64,000 nucleotides of DNA from Streptomyces fodineus (lineage in GTDB: Bacteria > Actinomycetota > Actinomycetes > Streptomycetales > Streptomycetaceae), in assembly GCF_001735805.1 (NCBI RefSeq), contig NZ_CP017248.1, positions 4,154,001-4,218,000 on the forward strand, given 5' to 3'. Made by a program: the position numbers and the translations under genes. The notes beneath the pieces were generated by a model. The model was not told the origin of the DNA. It saw only the letters and a list, made by a program, of their open reading frames with translations, and ran no database searches. How positions within the stretch are numbered: the stretch's first letter is position 1; each line of letters opens with the position of its first letter. Shown here in pieces: positions 9,100 to 17,390 of the stretch.

Positions 9100-10605
9100 C
9101 TACCTCTTGCTGCTGTAGTTCGGCGCCTCGACCGTCATCTGGATGTCGTGCGGGTGGCTCTCCTTCAGACCCGCCGAGGTGATCCGTACGAACCGGCCCT
9201 TGGACTCCATCTCCGCGATGGTGGCGGCGCCGACGTAGCCCATGGTCTGGCGCAGACCGCCGACCAGCTGGTGCAGGACGTTGGCGAGCGGACCGCGGTA
9301 GGGCACCTGGCCCTCGACGCCCTCGGGTACCAGCTTCTCGTCGGTGGTCACCTCGGCCTGGAAGTAGCGGTCCTTCGAGTACGACTTGCCCTGGCCACGG
9401 GACTGCATGGCGCCGAGCGAGCCCATGCCCCGGTACGACTTGAACTGCTTGCCGTTGATGAAGAGCAGCTCGCCCGGGGACTCCTCGCAGCCGGCGAGGA
9501 GGCTGCCCAGCATCACCGTGTCGGCGCCGGCGGCCAGCGCCTTGCCGATGTCACCGGAGTACTGCAGGCCGCCGTCCCCGATCAGCGGGATACCGGCGGG
9601 ACGGGCCGCGAGGGACGCCTCGTAGATGGCGGTGACCTGGGGGACACCGATACCGGCGACGACACGGGTGGTGCAGATGGAGCCCGGGCCCACGCCCACC
9701 TTGATGCCGTCCACACCGGCGTCGATCAGGGCCTGGGCGCCGTCGCGGGTGGCGACGTTTCCGCCGACCACGTCGACGTTCACGCTCGACTTGATCTTCG
9801 ACATCCAGCTCAGGGCGTTGCTGTTGTGGCCGTGCGAGGTGTCGACGACCAGGAAGTCCACGCCGGCCCCGGCGAGCGCCTGGGCGCGCTCCAGCGCCTC
9901 CGGGCTGGCTCCGACCGCGGCACCGACGAGCAGCCGGCCTTCGGAGTCCTTCGCGGCGTTGGGGTACTGCTCGGCCTTGACGAAGTCCTTGACCGTGATC
10001 AGGCCCTTCAGGACGCCCTCGTCGTCCACCAGCGGCAGCTTCTCGATCTTGTGCTTGCGCAGCAGCTCCATGGCCTCGGGGCCGGAGATGCCCACCTTGC
10101 CGGTGACCAGCGGCATCGGGGTCATGACCTCGTGCACGCGGCGGCTGCGGTCGCTCTCGAAGGCCATGTCGCGGTTGGTCACGATGCCGAGCAGCTTGCC
10201 GGCCGGATCGGTGACCGGGACACCGCTGATGCGGAACTTCGCGCAGAGTGCGTCCGCCTCGGCGAGCGTGGCCTGCGGGTGCACCGTGATCGGGTCGGTG
10301 ACCATGCCGGACTCCGACCGCTTCACCAGGTCGACCTGGTTGACCTGGTCCTCGATGGAGAGGTTGCGGTGCAGCACACCGACACCGCCCAGCCGGGCCA
10401 TCGCGATCGCCATCCGGGACTCGGTCACCTTGTCCATCGCCGCCGACAGCAGCGGGATGTTCACCCGGACGTTGCGGGAGATGCGGGACGAGGTGTCGGC
10501 CGCGTTGGGGAGCACCTCGGATGCGCCCGGCAGCAGCAGCACGTCGTCGTAGGTCAGCCCGAGTGACGCGAATTTACCGGGCACTCCGTCGACGTTGGCA
10601 GTCAT
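9100..10605 (-). CDS. guaB: IMP dehydrogenase
   Basis: Oxidises IMP to XMP with NAD, the committed step to GMP. 501 aa, standard length. The barrel carries the catalytic loop VGPGSICTTRVVAG with its cysteine, and two CBS motifs are inserted near residues 95-210 (ending before VKAEQYP). The mobile flap region around RGMGSLGAM is intact. GGGGAAGG lies just upstream of the ATG at 10605. This is the canonical enzyme (GuaB2 in actinobacterial usage); the neighbouring paralogue is GuaB3. Confidence 0.97.
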   Translation of the reverse strand: MTANVDGVPGKFASLGLTYDDVLLLPGASEVLPNAADTSSRISRNVRVNIPLLSAAMDKVTESRMAIAMARLGGVGVLHRNLSIEDQVNQVDLVKRSESGMVTDPITVHPQATLAEADALCAKFRISGVPVTDPAGKLLGIVTNRDMAFESDRSRRVHEVMTPMPLVTGKVGISGPEAMELLRKHKIEKLPLVDDEGVLKGLITVKDFVKAEQYPNAAKDSEGRLLVGAAVGASPEALERAQALAGAGVDFLVVDTSHGHNSNALSWMSKIKSSVNVDVVGGNVATRDGAQALIDAGVDGIKVGVGPGSICTTRVVAGIGVPQVTAIYEASLAARPAGIPLIGDGGLQYSGDIGKALAAGADTVMLGSLLAGCEESPGELLFINGKQFKSYRGMGSLGAMQSRGQGKSYSKDRYFQAEVTTDEKLVPEGVEGQVPYRGPLANVLHQLVGGLRQTMGYVGAATIAEMESKGRFVRITSAGLKESHPHDIQMTVEAPNYSSKR

Positions 10606-10769
10606 GACACCTTCCCCAAATGGCCTTGATCGGTGCGGATGTCCATGCTAACGGGAAGCATCGCTAGCAAATTCCACGGTACGGGGTGACTTCAGGCTTC
10701 GTATGTTCGTACGGAAACGGAGGCGTGCCTGTTCACCGGAGGGAGCTGCGGGGGCTCCGTACAAGGGTG

Positions 10770-11447
10770 TTACTGCTCGGCGAGCGCCCTGAGGCGGCTC
10801 AGTGCCCGGTGCTGGGCGACCCGGACCGCGCCGGGTGACATTCCCAACATCTGTCCCGTCTCCTCCGCGGTCAAGCCCACGGCGATGCGCAACAGCAGCA
10901 GTTCGCGCTGGTTCTCCGGGAGGTTGGCCAGGAGCTTCTTGGCCCACTCGGCATCGCTGCTGAGCAGGGCGCGCTCCTCGGGGCCGAGGGAGTCGTCGGG
11001 CCGCTCCGGCATCTCGTCGGAGGGCACCGCCGTCGAGCCCGGGTGACGCATGGCGGCACGCTGCAGGTCGGCGACCTTGTGGGAGGCGATGGCGAAGACG
11101 AACGCCTCGAAGGGGCGGCCGGTGTCGCGATAGCGGGGCAGCGCGAGCAGCACCGCGACACAGACCTCCTGCGCGAGGTCCTCGACGAAGTGGCGCGCGT
11201 CCCCCGGAAGCCGGGACAGCCGGGTGCGGCAGTAGCGCAGCGCCAAGGGGTGGACATGAGCGAGCAGATCGTGCGTGGCCTGCTCGTCCCCGTCGACGGC
11301 ACGATGCACGAGCGCACCGATCGCCCCGTGGGCCGTGCCCGCCTCGTCGTCGCGCATCGGTCCATCGTGCCTTGCGGCCGTCCGGTCCGTCGCATTGTGC
11401 TCGTGGTTGTGCACCGAAGCGTTATGAGCAGGCGCGCCGGCACTCAT
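10770..11447 (-). CDS. shbA: ECF sigma factor ShbA
   Basis: 225-aa sigma-70 family protein. Region 2 includes HFVEDLAQEVCVAVL and region 4 a helix-turn-helix LTAEETGQMLGMSPGAVRVAQ. Position between guaB and bldM and the sequence match ShbA, which in S. griseus drives transcription of the principal sigma gene hrdB. The ATG at 11447 is preferred because GGGGAGGG lies 9 nt upstream; a GTG at 11498 and an ATG at 11357 are also in frame but poorly placed relative to a ribosome binding site. A weak hairpin (10742-10758) follows the stop. Confidence 0.88.
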   Translation of the reverse strand: MSAGAPAHNASVHNHEHNATDRTAARHDGPMRDDEAGTAHGAIGALVHRAVDGDEQATHDLLAHVHPLALRYCRTRLSRLPGDARHFVEDLAQEVCVAVLLALPRYRDTGRPFEAFVFAIASHKVADLQRAAMRHPGSTAVPSDEMPERPDDSLGPEERALLSSDAEWAKKLLANLPENQRELLLLRIAVGLTAEETGQMLGMSPGAVRVAQHRALSRLRALAEQ

Positions 11448-12489
11448 TCCCTGCGCCCTCCCCTTCCGCTCGACCAACTCGTCCCCGAGAGACTCCACAC
11501 CTCAAGGATGCGGCATCCGCGGCGAAACGAGCAGCGCCCGTCCGGCGGGCCGCCTTGCCCAGCGCCCGCCGAAGCGTCCTGCGCGGGGGTACGCCGGGGG
11601 CGCGAACAGCCGTCCCGGGTACGCCCCGAAGCCCGCCGACCGGCGCCGACCACGGGTGTTGCCGGAGTGGATCTCCGGTCCCGCACGGCGCCTCGGGTGT
11701 GACCGGGTCCACCCCTCGAAGATGCGTCACGGCCGCCTCCACCGCTCCGGGACGCGGCGGTAGGACGCCGGAGCCGCGGGGCACTGTCCCGCGCCCCCGC
11801 GGGTAACGCGGGACGCATCGGCATGGCCCCGCGACGCTGCCCCGCGACCGGGAGTCCCACCGAAGAGGGCACTCGCCGGCCGACGCGCCCGCCGAAGAAC
11901 GCGAAGAACATGAAGAACCCACCGAGAAGACCCGGCACCGGGGGATGCGCCCGCGCACAGCCGAGGCGTATCGATACATCGCCGTAGCCGAGGGACGCGC
12001 GCTCGCACCCCGCGCGCCACCGGGACACGCCGCGGTACGACCCCGTAGCCACAGGAGGCGTCCGTTCGGCCGCGCACCACCGGGACGCCTCGATGCGCCC
12101 TCGGAGCCGCGGGGCGCTTTCCCGCGCCCCCGCGCACCACCAGGACAGCTCGGCAGGCTCCGGAAGCCGCAGCGCGCTTCCGCGCACCACGAGGGCACCC
12201 CGTTGCGACCTCGGTACCAAGAGCCGCCGAGGAGCGCGCTCATCCGGCCCCGCACCCGGCCGGGGCACGGCGCTCCCGGCCCGGGAGCCCGGCACGGTGA
12301 AGCAGGCGCCCCGTGTTCGCGGCAGACGGTCCGGGCGGCACCCCGAACGGCATGCCGGGGCGCTTTCGTGGGTGATGTCCGCGGCTGCGGGGTGCCCGGC
12401 TGCTGCCAGGGGAGGCGGAGGTCCGTCCGGCTCCCCGGGTGCTGCCCGGTGGCGGCCGGTCCCGCCTGCCCCGCAGGGCTGGGCACCGC
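11448..12489. other. Gene-free GC-rich spacer between shbA and bldM
   Basis: About 1 kb without a credible gene. Long open frames exist here on the minus strand, but they read through degenerate 60-bp repeats and have Arg/Ala/Pro compositions typical of antisense high-GC sequence. A segment at about 11760-11800 resembles the repeat units further right. Promoters for shbA presumably lie at its left end, but no clear hexamers were seen. Confidence 0.6.
11951..12240. repeat. Degenerate tandem repeat array, period about 60 bp
   Basis: The core CGCGC[AG]CCAC recurs at 12011, 12071, 12131 and 12181, that is at exact 60-, 60- and 50-bp steps, followed each time by a GGGAC-like element and then CCTCGGAGCCGC-like sequence. 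A weaker unit begins near 11951. Units diverge strongly. No coding function is evident. Confidence 0.65.
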
Positions 12490-13101
12490 CTACCGGACCA
12501 GTCCCCAGCGGAAGCCGAGCGCCACGGCGTGGGCCCGGTCCGAGGCGCCGAGCTTCTTGAACAGGCGCCGCGCGTGCGTCTTGACGGTGTCCTCGGAGAG
12601 GAACAGCTCGCGGCCGATCTCGGCGTTGGAGCGGCCGTGGCTCATGCCCTCCAGGACCTGGATCTCGCGCGCGGTGAGCGTGGGCGCGGCACCCATCTCG
12701 GCCGAGCGGAGCCGACGCGGGGCGAGGCGCCAGGTCGGGTCGGCGAGGGCCTGGGTCACAGTGGCCCGCAGTTCGGCGCGCGAGGCGTCCTTGTGCAGAT
12801 AGCCCCGGGCGCCGGCGGCGACCGCGAGGGCCACGCCGTCGAGGTCCTCGGCGACGGTGAGCATGATGATGCGCGCGCCGGGGTCGGCGGACAGCAGACG
12901 GCGGACGGTTTCCACGCCGCCCAGGCCGGGCATGCGCACGTCCATCAGAATGAGATCGGAGCGGTCGGCGCCCCAGCGGCGGAGGACTTCCTCGCCGTTG
13001 GCCGCCGTCGTCACGCGCTCGACACCGGGCACGGTTGCGACCGCGCGGCGGAGCGCTTCTCGGGCAAGCGGGGAGTCGTCGCAGACGAGGACGGATGTCA
13101 T
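12490..13101 (-). CDS. bldM: Response regulator BldM
   Basis: Developmental regulator of aerial growth and sporulation, 203 aa. An N-terminal receiver has the acidic pair DD8-9 and the phosphorylation-site equivalent Asp in LILMDVRMPG (about residue 54). A C-terminal LuxR/FixJ helix-turn-helix reads LTAREIQVLEGMSHGRSNAE. From the literature, BldM acts as a homodimer and as a heterodimer with WhiI, and phosphorylation at the receiver Asp is not required. GGAGGG precedes the ATG. The gene is divergent from whiD with a 380-bp shared control region. Confidence 0.97.
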   Translation of the reverse strand: MTSVLVCDDSPLAREALRRAVATVPGVERVTTAANGEEVLRRWGADRSDLILMDVRMPGLGGVETVRRLLSADPGARIIMLTVAEDLDGVALAVAAGARGYLHKDASRAELRATVTQALADPTWRLAPRRLRSAEMGAAPTLTAREIQVLEGMSHGRSNAEIGRELFLSEDTVKTHARRLFKKLGASDRAHAVALGFRWGLVR

Positions 13102-13225
13102 GACCGCCCTCCGCAGCTGATGCGCGTCACCTTGAGCCTCCAGGCTGGTACGGAATCGTCACCTGTGCGGTCGACCGTCTCGGACGCCTGCCCGAGCGCT
13201 TGTGTTTTCAACCGCCTCCGCACTC

Positions 13226-13253
13226 TCAACGACGGTCACTCGAAAGAGTTACG
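13226..13253 (-). promoter_or_regulatory. Candidate sigma-BldN promoter of bldM
   Basis: Reading the minus strand, CGTAAC (13253-13248) is followed after exactly 16 nt by CGTTGA (13231-13226). This is, from memory, the published consensus for the developmental sigma factor BldN, whose known target is bldM. Predicted start is near 13219, giving a leader of about 118 nt. Confidence 0.75.
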
Positions 13254-13386
13254 GGGCCGCGTGCCGTCTTCGGCACTCTACGTGAGGGCCTCGACACGGT
13301 GCAGACACAGGCAACAGACCCTCAACTTTTCATCACAACTATGCCCCATTTGGCCGCTTTTCTTCCCGTTTCGCGGTGTCCGAGGC

Positions 13387-13431
13387 TAGATTCGCAATGA
13401 GTCATATTTTCATCTCCTTAGACCGGAGATG
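13387..13431 (+). promoter_or_regulatory. Possible whiD -10 element and leader hairpin
   Basis: TAGATT at 13387-13392 could be a -10 hexamer, with no good -35. Downstream, CATCTCC (13411-13417) and GGAGATG (13425-13431) form a perfect 7-bp inverted repeat with a 7-nt spacer. It would lie in the leader RNA or be an operator. Confidence 0.35.
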
Positions 13432-13481
13432 TACGGTCGTTGGCACCGTATCCGCTCAGAACGGCTACAAGGGGTCACGTA

Positions 13482-13811
13482 ATGGCAGATTTCTCCCGCC
13501 TTCCCGGACCGAACGCGGACCTGTGGGACTGGCAGCTGCTGGCTGCCTGCCGCGGCGTGGACAGCTCGCTCTTCTTTCACCCGGAGGGCGAGCGCGGGGC
13601 GGCTCGGAGCGCTCGCGAGAACTCGGCCAAGGAGGTCTGCATGAGGTGCCCTGTCCGCGCGGAGTGCGCGGCGCACGCACTGGCGGTACGCGAGCCGTAC
13701 GGCGTGTGGGGCGGCCTGACCGAGGACGAGCGTGAGGAGTTGATGGGACGCGCGCGCAACCGCCTGGTGACCGCCTCGGCCGCAGGCGCGGACGCCGCCC
13801 CGAACCACTGA
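13482..13811 (+). CDS. whiD: WhiB-like iron-sulfur protein WhiD
   Basis: Sporulation regulator of the Wbl family, 109 aa. The four cysteines that hold the [4Fe-4S] cluster are visible (one in LLAACRGVD, then CMRC and REC), followed by the Wbl turn GVWGGLTEDER and a basic tail. The ATG at 13482 gives MADFSRL, the known WhiD N terminus; a GTG 42 nt upstream is unlikely. It lies next to bldM as in other Streptomyces, and it is expected to act late in sporulation septation and spore maturation. Confidence 0.97.
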   Translation: MADFSRLPGPNADLWDWQLLAACRGVDSSLFFHPEGERGAARSARENSAKEVCMRCPVRAECAAHALAVREPYGVWGGLTEDEREELMGRARNRLVTASAAGADAAPNH

Positions 13812-13822
13812 AGGAACGTTTC

Positions 13823-13850
13823 AGCACCCACAGACCACCGGGTGCGCTCT
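13823..13850 (+). terminator. Terminator after whiD
   Basis: GCACCC (13823-13828) and GGGTGC (13840-13845) form a hairpin followed by GCTCTTTCCC, 11 bp after the whiD stop. Confidence 0.5.
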
Positions 13851-13862
13851 TTCCCCCACCCA

Positions 13863-13891
13863 GGGCACGCGGCCTCACCAGGTGCGTGCCC
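13863..13891. terminator. Hairpin between whiD and the LysR gene
   Basis: GGGCACGC (13863-13870) pairs with GCGTGCCC (13884-13891). Placed between convergent genes, it may stop transcription from either side. Confidence 0.5.
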
Positions 13892-13936
13892 ATGACTCCG
13901 CTGACTCCGCCCTCGGCCCCCCGCGACCGGATCCCG

Positions 13937-14839
13937 CTACGCGGGACGCCCGGCCACCCGGGCCAGCTGTTCCAGCGTGGCCGCCACCGCCGGCACCTGC
14001 GCCAGGTCCGGGAGGGTGAGGGCGACGATCTCACGCCGTACCGCCGGTTCCAGCCGTACCGCGCGCACACCCCTGGGCCGTACCGACTCCACCGCCAGCT
14101 GGGGCAGTACGGCGACGCCCAGGCCCGCGCCGACCAGGCCGACCACCGCGGGGTAGTCGTCCGTGGCGAAGTCGATGCGCGGGGTGAAACCGGCGCCCTC
14201 GCACACCTCGACCAGCTGGCCGCGGCAGCGCGGGCAGCCCGCGATCCAGGGCTCCTGGGCCAGCTCGCCGATGGCGACGCTCTCCGCGCGCGCGAGCCGG
14301 TGCCGCTCGGGCACCAGCGCCACCAGACGGTCCATCAGCAGGGTCCGTACGACCAGATCGTCCCAGTCCTCGGCGACCGCCGCGCCCTCGTAGCGGAAGG
14401 CCAGGGCCAGGTCGCAGTCGCCCTCGCGCAGCAGCTCGACGGATCTCGGGGGCTCGGCCTCCTCCAGGGAGACACGGGTGCCGGGGTGGGCGGCGCGCAG
14501 GGCGGCCAGGGCGGTGGGGACCAGGGTGGAGCTGCCGCTGGGGAAGGAGACCAGCCGGACCCGGCCGGCGCGCAGGCCGGCGATGGCGGCGACCTCCTCC
14601 TCGGCCGCGGTGAGCCCGGCGAGGATGCCGGAGGCATGTCTGACCAGGGCTTCCCCGGCCTGGGTCAGCCGCATCTCACGCCCGCTGCGGACCAGCAGCG
14701 GGGTGCCGACCGAGGTCTCCAGGGCCTTCATCTGCTGACTTACGGCGGGCTGGGTGCAGCCCAGCTCGCGCCCCGCCGCCGAGAAGGACCCGGTGGTGGC
14801 GACGGCGCGCAGGACACGGAGATGACGGGCCTCGATCAC
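13937..14839 (-). CDS. LysR-family transcriptional regulator
   Basis: 300 aa. The N-terminal winged helix has the family signature (GSFSAAGRELGCTQPAVSQQ, about 17-36), followed by a two-lobed effector domain. The inducer is unknown. A -10-like TATGCT (14851-14846 on the minus strand) lies 6 nt before the GTG start, with no good Shine-Dalgarno, so the mRNA is probably leaderless. The gene is divergent from the MOSC gene 80 bp away, the usual arrangement when a LysR protein controls its neighbour. Confidence 0.9.
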   Translation of the reverse strand: MIEARHLRVLRAVATTGSFSAAGRELGCTQPAVSQQMKALETSVGTPLLVRSGREMRLTQAGEALVRHASGILAGLTAAEEEVAAIAGLRAGRVRLVSFPSGSSTLVPTALAALRAAHPGTRVSLEEAEPPRSVELLREGDCDLALAFRYEGAAVAEDWDDLVVRTLLMDRLVALVPERHRLARAESVAIGELAQEPWIAGCPRCRGQLVEVCEGAGFTPRIDFATDDYPAVVGLVGAGLGVAVLPQLAVESVRPRGVRAVRLEPAVRREIVALTLPDLAQVPAVAATLEQLARVAGRPA

Positions 14840-14919
14840 CCTTCGAGCATAAGGGCTGCTTGGGGATGGTGCGTGATATTCGCTCGACGCTTTGAGTCGC
14901 GGTCCCGTACCGTGCGGAT

Positions 14920-15588
14920 ATGAAGCTTCTCTCGGTCAATCTGGGACGCCCCACGCCGGTGCCGTACACGGACCAGGCGCAGGGTGTGACGGGCATCGAC
15001 AAGCGGCCGGCCGACGGGCCGGTGAGGGTGGCGGCGCCGGGCCCCAAGGGGATCGGCGCGAGCGGGCTGGCCGGGGACGCCGTGTGCGAGCTGCGGCATC
15101 ACGGCGGGGACGACCAGGCGGTGTACGCCTACGCGCGCGAGGACCTCGACGACTGGGAGCGCGAACTCGGCCGATCGCTGGCCAACGGCTGCTTCGGGGA
15201 GAACCTGACGACCGACGGGCTGGACGTCTGCGGGGCGCTGATCGGCGAGCGCTGGCGGATCGGTGCCGGGGTGGTGCTGGAGGTGACCTCGGGCCGGATC
15301 CCGTGCCGTACGTTCCAGGGCCATCTGGGCGAGCGCGGCTGGGTCAAGAGATTCACCCAGAAGGGCGCGACGGGCGCCTACCTCCGGGTGATCGAACCGG
15401 GTGAGATACGGGCGGGCGACCCCATCGAGATCGTGCACCGGCCGGACCACGGGGTGACGGCGGCCATGCAGTTCCGCGCGGTCACCACCGAGCGGGAGCT
15501 GCTGCCGCGCCTCCTCGCGGCGGGCGAGGCCCTGCACACGGAGACGCTGGCGGCGGTCCGCAAGTACATGGCGCTTCAGGAGGGCTGA
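14920..15588 (+). CDS. MOSC-domain protein (YiiM-like)
   Basis: 222 aa. The MOSC core includes LRHHGGDDQAVYAYAREDL, then GENLTTDGLD and the conserved cysteine of RIPCRTFQGHL (about residue 128), the residue expected to carry sulfur or bind the molybdenum cofactor. YiiM relatives reduce N-hydroxylated compounds; whether this one does is inferred only from family. TACCGT at 14908-14913 lies 6 nt before the ATG, suggesting a leaderless mRNA. It is divergent from a LysR gene. Confidence 0.88.
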   Translation: MKLLSVNLGRPTPVPYTDQAQGVTGIDKRPADGPVRVAAPGPKGIGASGLAGDAVCELRHHGGDDQAVYAYAREDLDDWERELGRSLANGCFGENLTTDGLDVCGALIGERWRIGAGVVLEVTSGRIPCRTFQGHLGERGWVKRFTQKGATGAYLRVIEPGEIRAGDPIEIVHRPDHGVTAAMQFRAVTTERELLPRLLAAGEALHTETLAAVRKYMALQEG

Positions 15589-15762
15589 GCCCCCGTCAGC
15601 CACGGGCAGGGCGGGGCGGCCGGGCCGACCGCGGCGGGGCCGGAAGAGCCCGGGGCGCGGACGGGAGAGCCGGGGCAGCGCCGGGAGGGGCGCGGCGCCG
15701 GGCCCCGGTCACGGGCGCACCACGGTCCCCGCAGCGCAGCGGGCGTGTTCGGCGTGGGTCAC

Positions 15763-15768
15763 TAACCT
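15763..15768 (+). promoter_or_regulatory. -10 hexamer of leaderless SDR gene
   Basis: TAACCT lies 6 nt upstream of the ATG at 15775, and there is no ribosome binding site between. The upstream stretch 15589-15760 is GC-rich with no other signal seen. Confidence 0.5.
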
Positions 15769-15774
15769 TGGGCC

Positions 15775-16548
15775 ATGACAACGGCTCTGATTACGGGATC
15801 GACCGCGGGGATCGGCGCCGCGTTCACGCGGCGGCTGGCGGCTGACGGGCACGACCTCGTCCTGGTCGCCCGGGACACCAAACGGCTGCGCGAGCAGGCG
15901 ACCGAACTGCACGACCGGCACGGCATCGAGGTGGAGGTGCTGGCCGCCGACCTGTCGCAGGACAAGGGCATCGAGGCGGTGGCCGACCGCCTCGCCGACC
16001 GGAAGAACCCGGTCGACCTGCTGATCAACAACGCCGGCTTCGGCAACAAGGGCCGCTATCTCGAGGTGCCCATGGCCGACGAGCTGAAGATGCTCAAGGT
16101 GCACTGCGAGGCGGTGCTCCGGCTGACCTCGGCGGCGACGGAGGCGATGCGCGAGCGCGGCCGGGGCGGCGTCGTGAACGTCGCCTCCGTGGCCGCCTTC
16201 GTCCCGCGCGGCACCTACGGCGCCTCCAAGGCATGGGTCGTGCAGTTCACGCAGGGTGCGGCCAAGGACCTGGCCGGCAGCGGGGTGCGGTTGATGGCGC
16301 TGTGCCCGGGATTCGTGCGGACCGAGTTCCACCAGCGGGCCGGGATGGGCACGGACAACATCCCGGGCTGGATGTGGCTGGACGCCGACAAGCTGGTGAC
16401 GGCGGCCCTCGCCGACCTGGCGCGCGGCAAGTCGCTGTCGATCCCCGACCCCCGCTACAAGGCGCTGATGGGCCTGGTGAAGGTGACTCCGCGCGGGCTG
16501 CTGGGCGGGGTCACGTCCAGGACGGGGCGCAAGTACGGGCCGCAGTAG
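15775..16548 (+). CDS. Short-chain dehydrogenase/reductase (DltE/YqjQ type)
   Basis: 257-aa classical SDR with NAD(P) motif TGSTAGIGAAF (7-17), the NNAG motif (about 83-86) and active-site YGASK. The Ser of the catalytic triad lies in VNVASVAAF. It belongs to the COG0300 group; the substrate is unknown. It starts right after a -10 hexamer, so is likely leaderless. The next gene begins 78 bp downstream on the same strand. Confidence 0.9.
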   Translation: MTTALITGSTAGIGAAFTRRLAADGHDLVLVARDTKRLREQATELHDRHGIEVEVLAADLSQDKGIEAVADRLADRKNPVDLLINNAGFGNKGRYLEVPMADELKMLKVHCEAVLRLTSAATEAMRERGRGGVVNVASVAAFVPRGTYGASKAWVVQFTQGAAKDLAGSGVRLMALCPGFVRTEFHQRAGMGTDNIPGWMWLDADKLVTAALADLARGKSLSIPDPRYKALMGLVKVTPRGLLGGVTSRTGRKYGPQ

Positions 16549-16625
16549 CGGACAGGTGGCGCTGCCGTCCCGGTGCGAAAATGAGCGTGACACAAACCGG
16601 GCCAGGGGGGCCGGGAGGCGGCGTC

Positions 16626-17333
16626 ATGACCTTCGTACAGCTCATCGAGTGCAGGACCAGCCGGCTGGACGAGATGAACCGGCTCATGGACGACTGGGTC
16701 GCGCAGACCAGGGGCAAGCGGACGGCGACGCACGCGCTGGTCGGCAAGGACCGCTCCGACGCCTCGCACATCGTCGAAGTCGTGGAGTTCCCGTCGTACG
16801 AGGAGGCGATGCGGAACTCGAACCTCCCGGAGACCGACAAGATCTTCCAGGGAATGGTCGCGCTGTGCGAGGAGATGCCGACGTTCATCGATCTGGACGT
16901 CGTGCGGGACGAGCGGCTGGCCGAGGACACCGTACGGCGGTTCCTGGACGCGCTGATGACCCCGGGTGAACTGCCGCCGCTCAACGACCTGTTGGACGAG
17001 GACATCCACAGCCATGATCCGATGAACCCGCAGGACACCCTCGGGCTGGACAACTTCCGCGCCGAGGTCCGGATGTGGCGCGACGCCTTCGACTTCGCCT
17101 TCACCGTCGAGGATGTGTTCACCCAGGGCGACGAGGCCTGCGCGCGGTGGACGTGGAACGCCACCCACAAGGGCGACTTCCTCGGGATCGCACCCACCGG
17201 GAAACAGGTCGCCATGACCGGGATGACGGTGTTCCGGTTCACCGACCACGGCAAGATCGCCGAGACCTGGTGGCAGCACGACACGCTGGAGCTGATGCGG
17301 CAGCTGGGCGCGCTCGACGAGTTGGAGCAGTAG
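16626..17333 (+). CDS. Two-domain protein: antibiotic monooxygenase-like plus SnoaL-like
   Basis: 235 aa. Residues 1-95 look like a dimeric alpha/beta barrel (MTFVQLIECR ... HIVEVVEFPSYEEAM). Residues 100-235 match the SnoaL/ester-cyclase cone fold, with LDALMTPGELPPLNDLLDEDIHSHDP and the end motif FTDHGKIAETWWQHDTLELM. Catalysis is not established for such proteins outside polyketide pathways, and no such pathway is near. GGGAGG precedes the ATG at 16626; an ATG at 16581 has no ribosome binding site. Ends 8 bp before a strong terminator. Confidence 0.8.
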   Translation: MTFVQLIECRTSRLDEMNRLMDDWVAQTRGKRTATHALVGKDRSDASHIVEVVEFPSYEEAMRNSNLPETDKIFQGMVALCEEMPTFIDLDVVRDERLAEDTVRRFLDALMTPGELPPLNDLLDEDIHSHDPMNPQDTLGLDNFRAEVRMWRDAFDFAFTVEDVFTQGDEACARWTWNATHKGDFLGIAPTGKQVAMTGMTVFRFTDHGKIAETWWQHDTLELMRQLGALDELEQ

Positions 17334-17340
17334 AAGGGGC

Positions 17341-17373
17341 GAGGGCCCGGCACCAGGACGGTGCCGGGCCCTC
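17341..17373. terminator. Bidirectional intrinsic terminator
   Basis: A perfect 14-bp inverted repeat (17341-17354 and 17360-17373) with a 5-nt loop between the convergent SnoaL-like gene and groEL1. Confidence 0.9.
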
Positions 17374-17390
17374 GCTCAGGAGCGCTTGGC

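Noticed and set aside
11951..12240. CRISPR array
   Set aside because: Repeats are degenerate throughout with no conserved repeat/unique spacer alternation and no cas genes.
11422..12486. 354-aa minus-strand open frame in the shbA-bldM spacer
   Set aside because: Frame follows the 60-bp repeats (a multiple of three), composition is Arg/Pro/Ala-rich, and no ribosome binding site or family match was seen.
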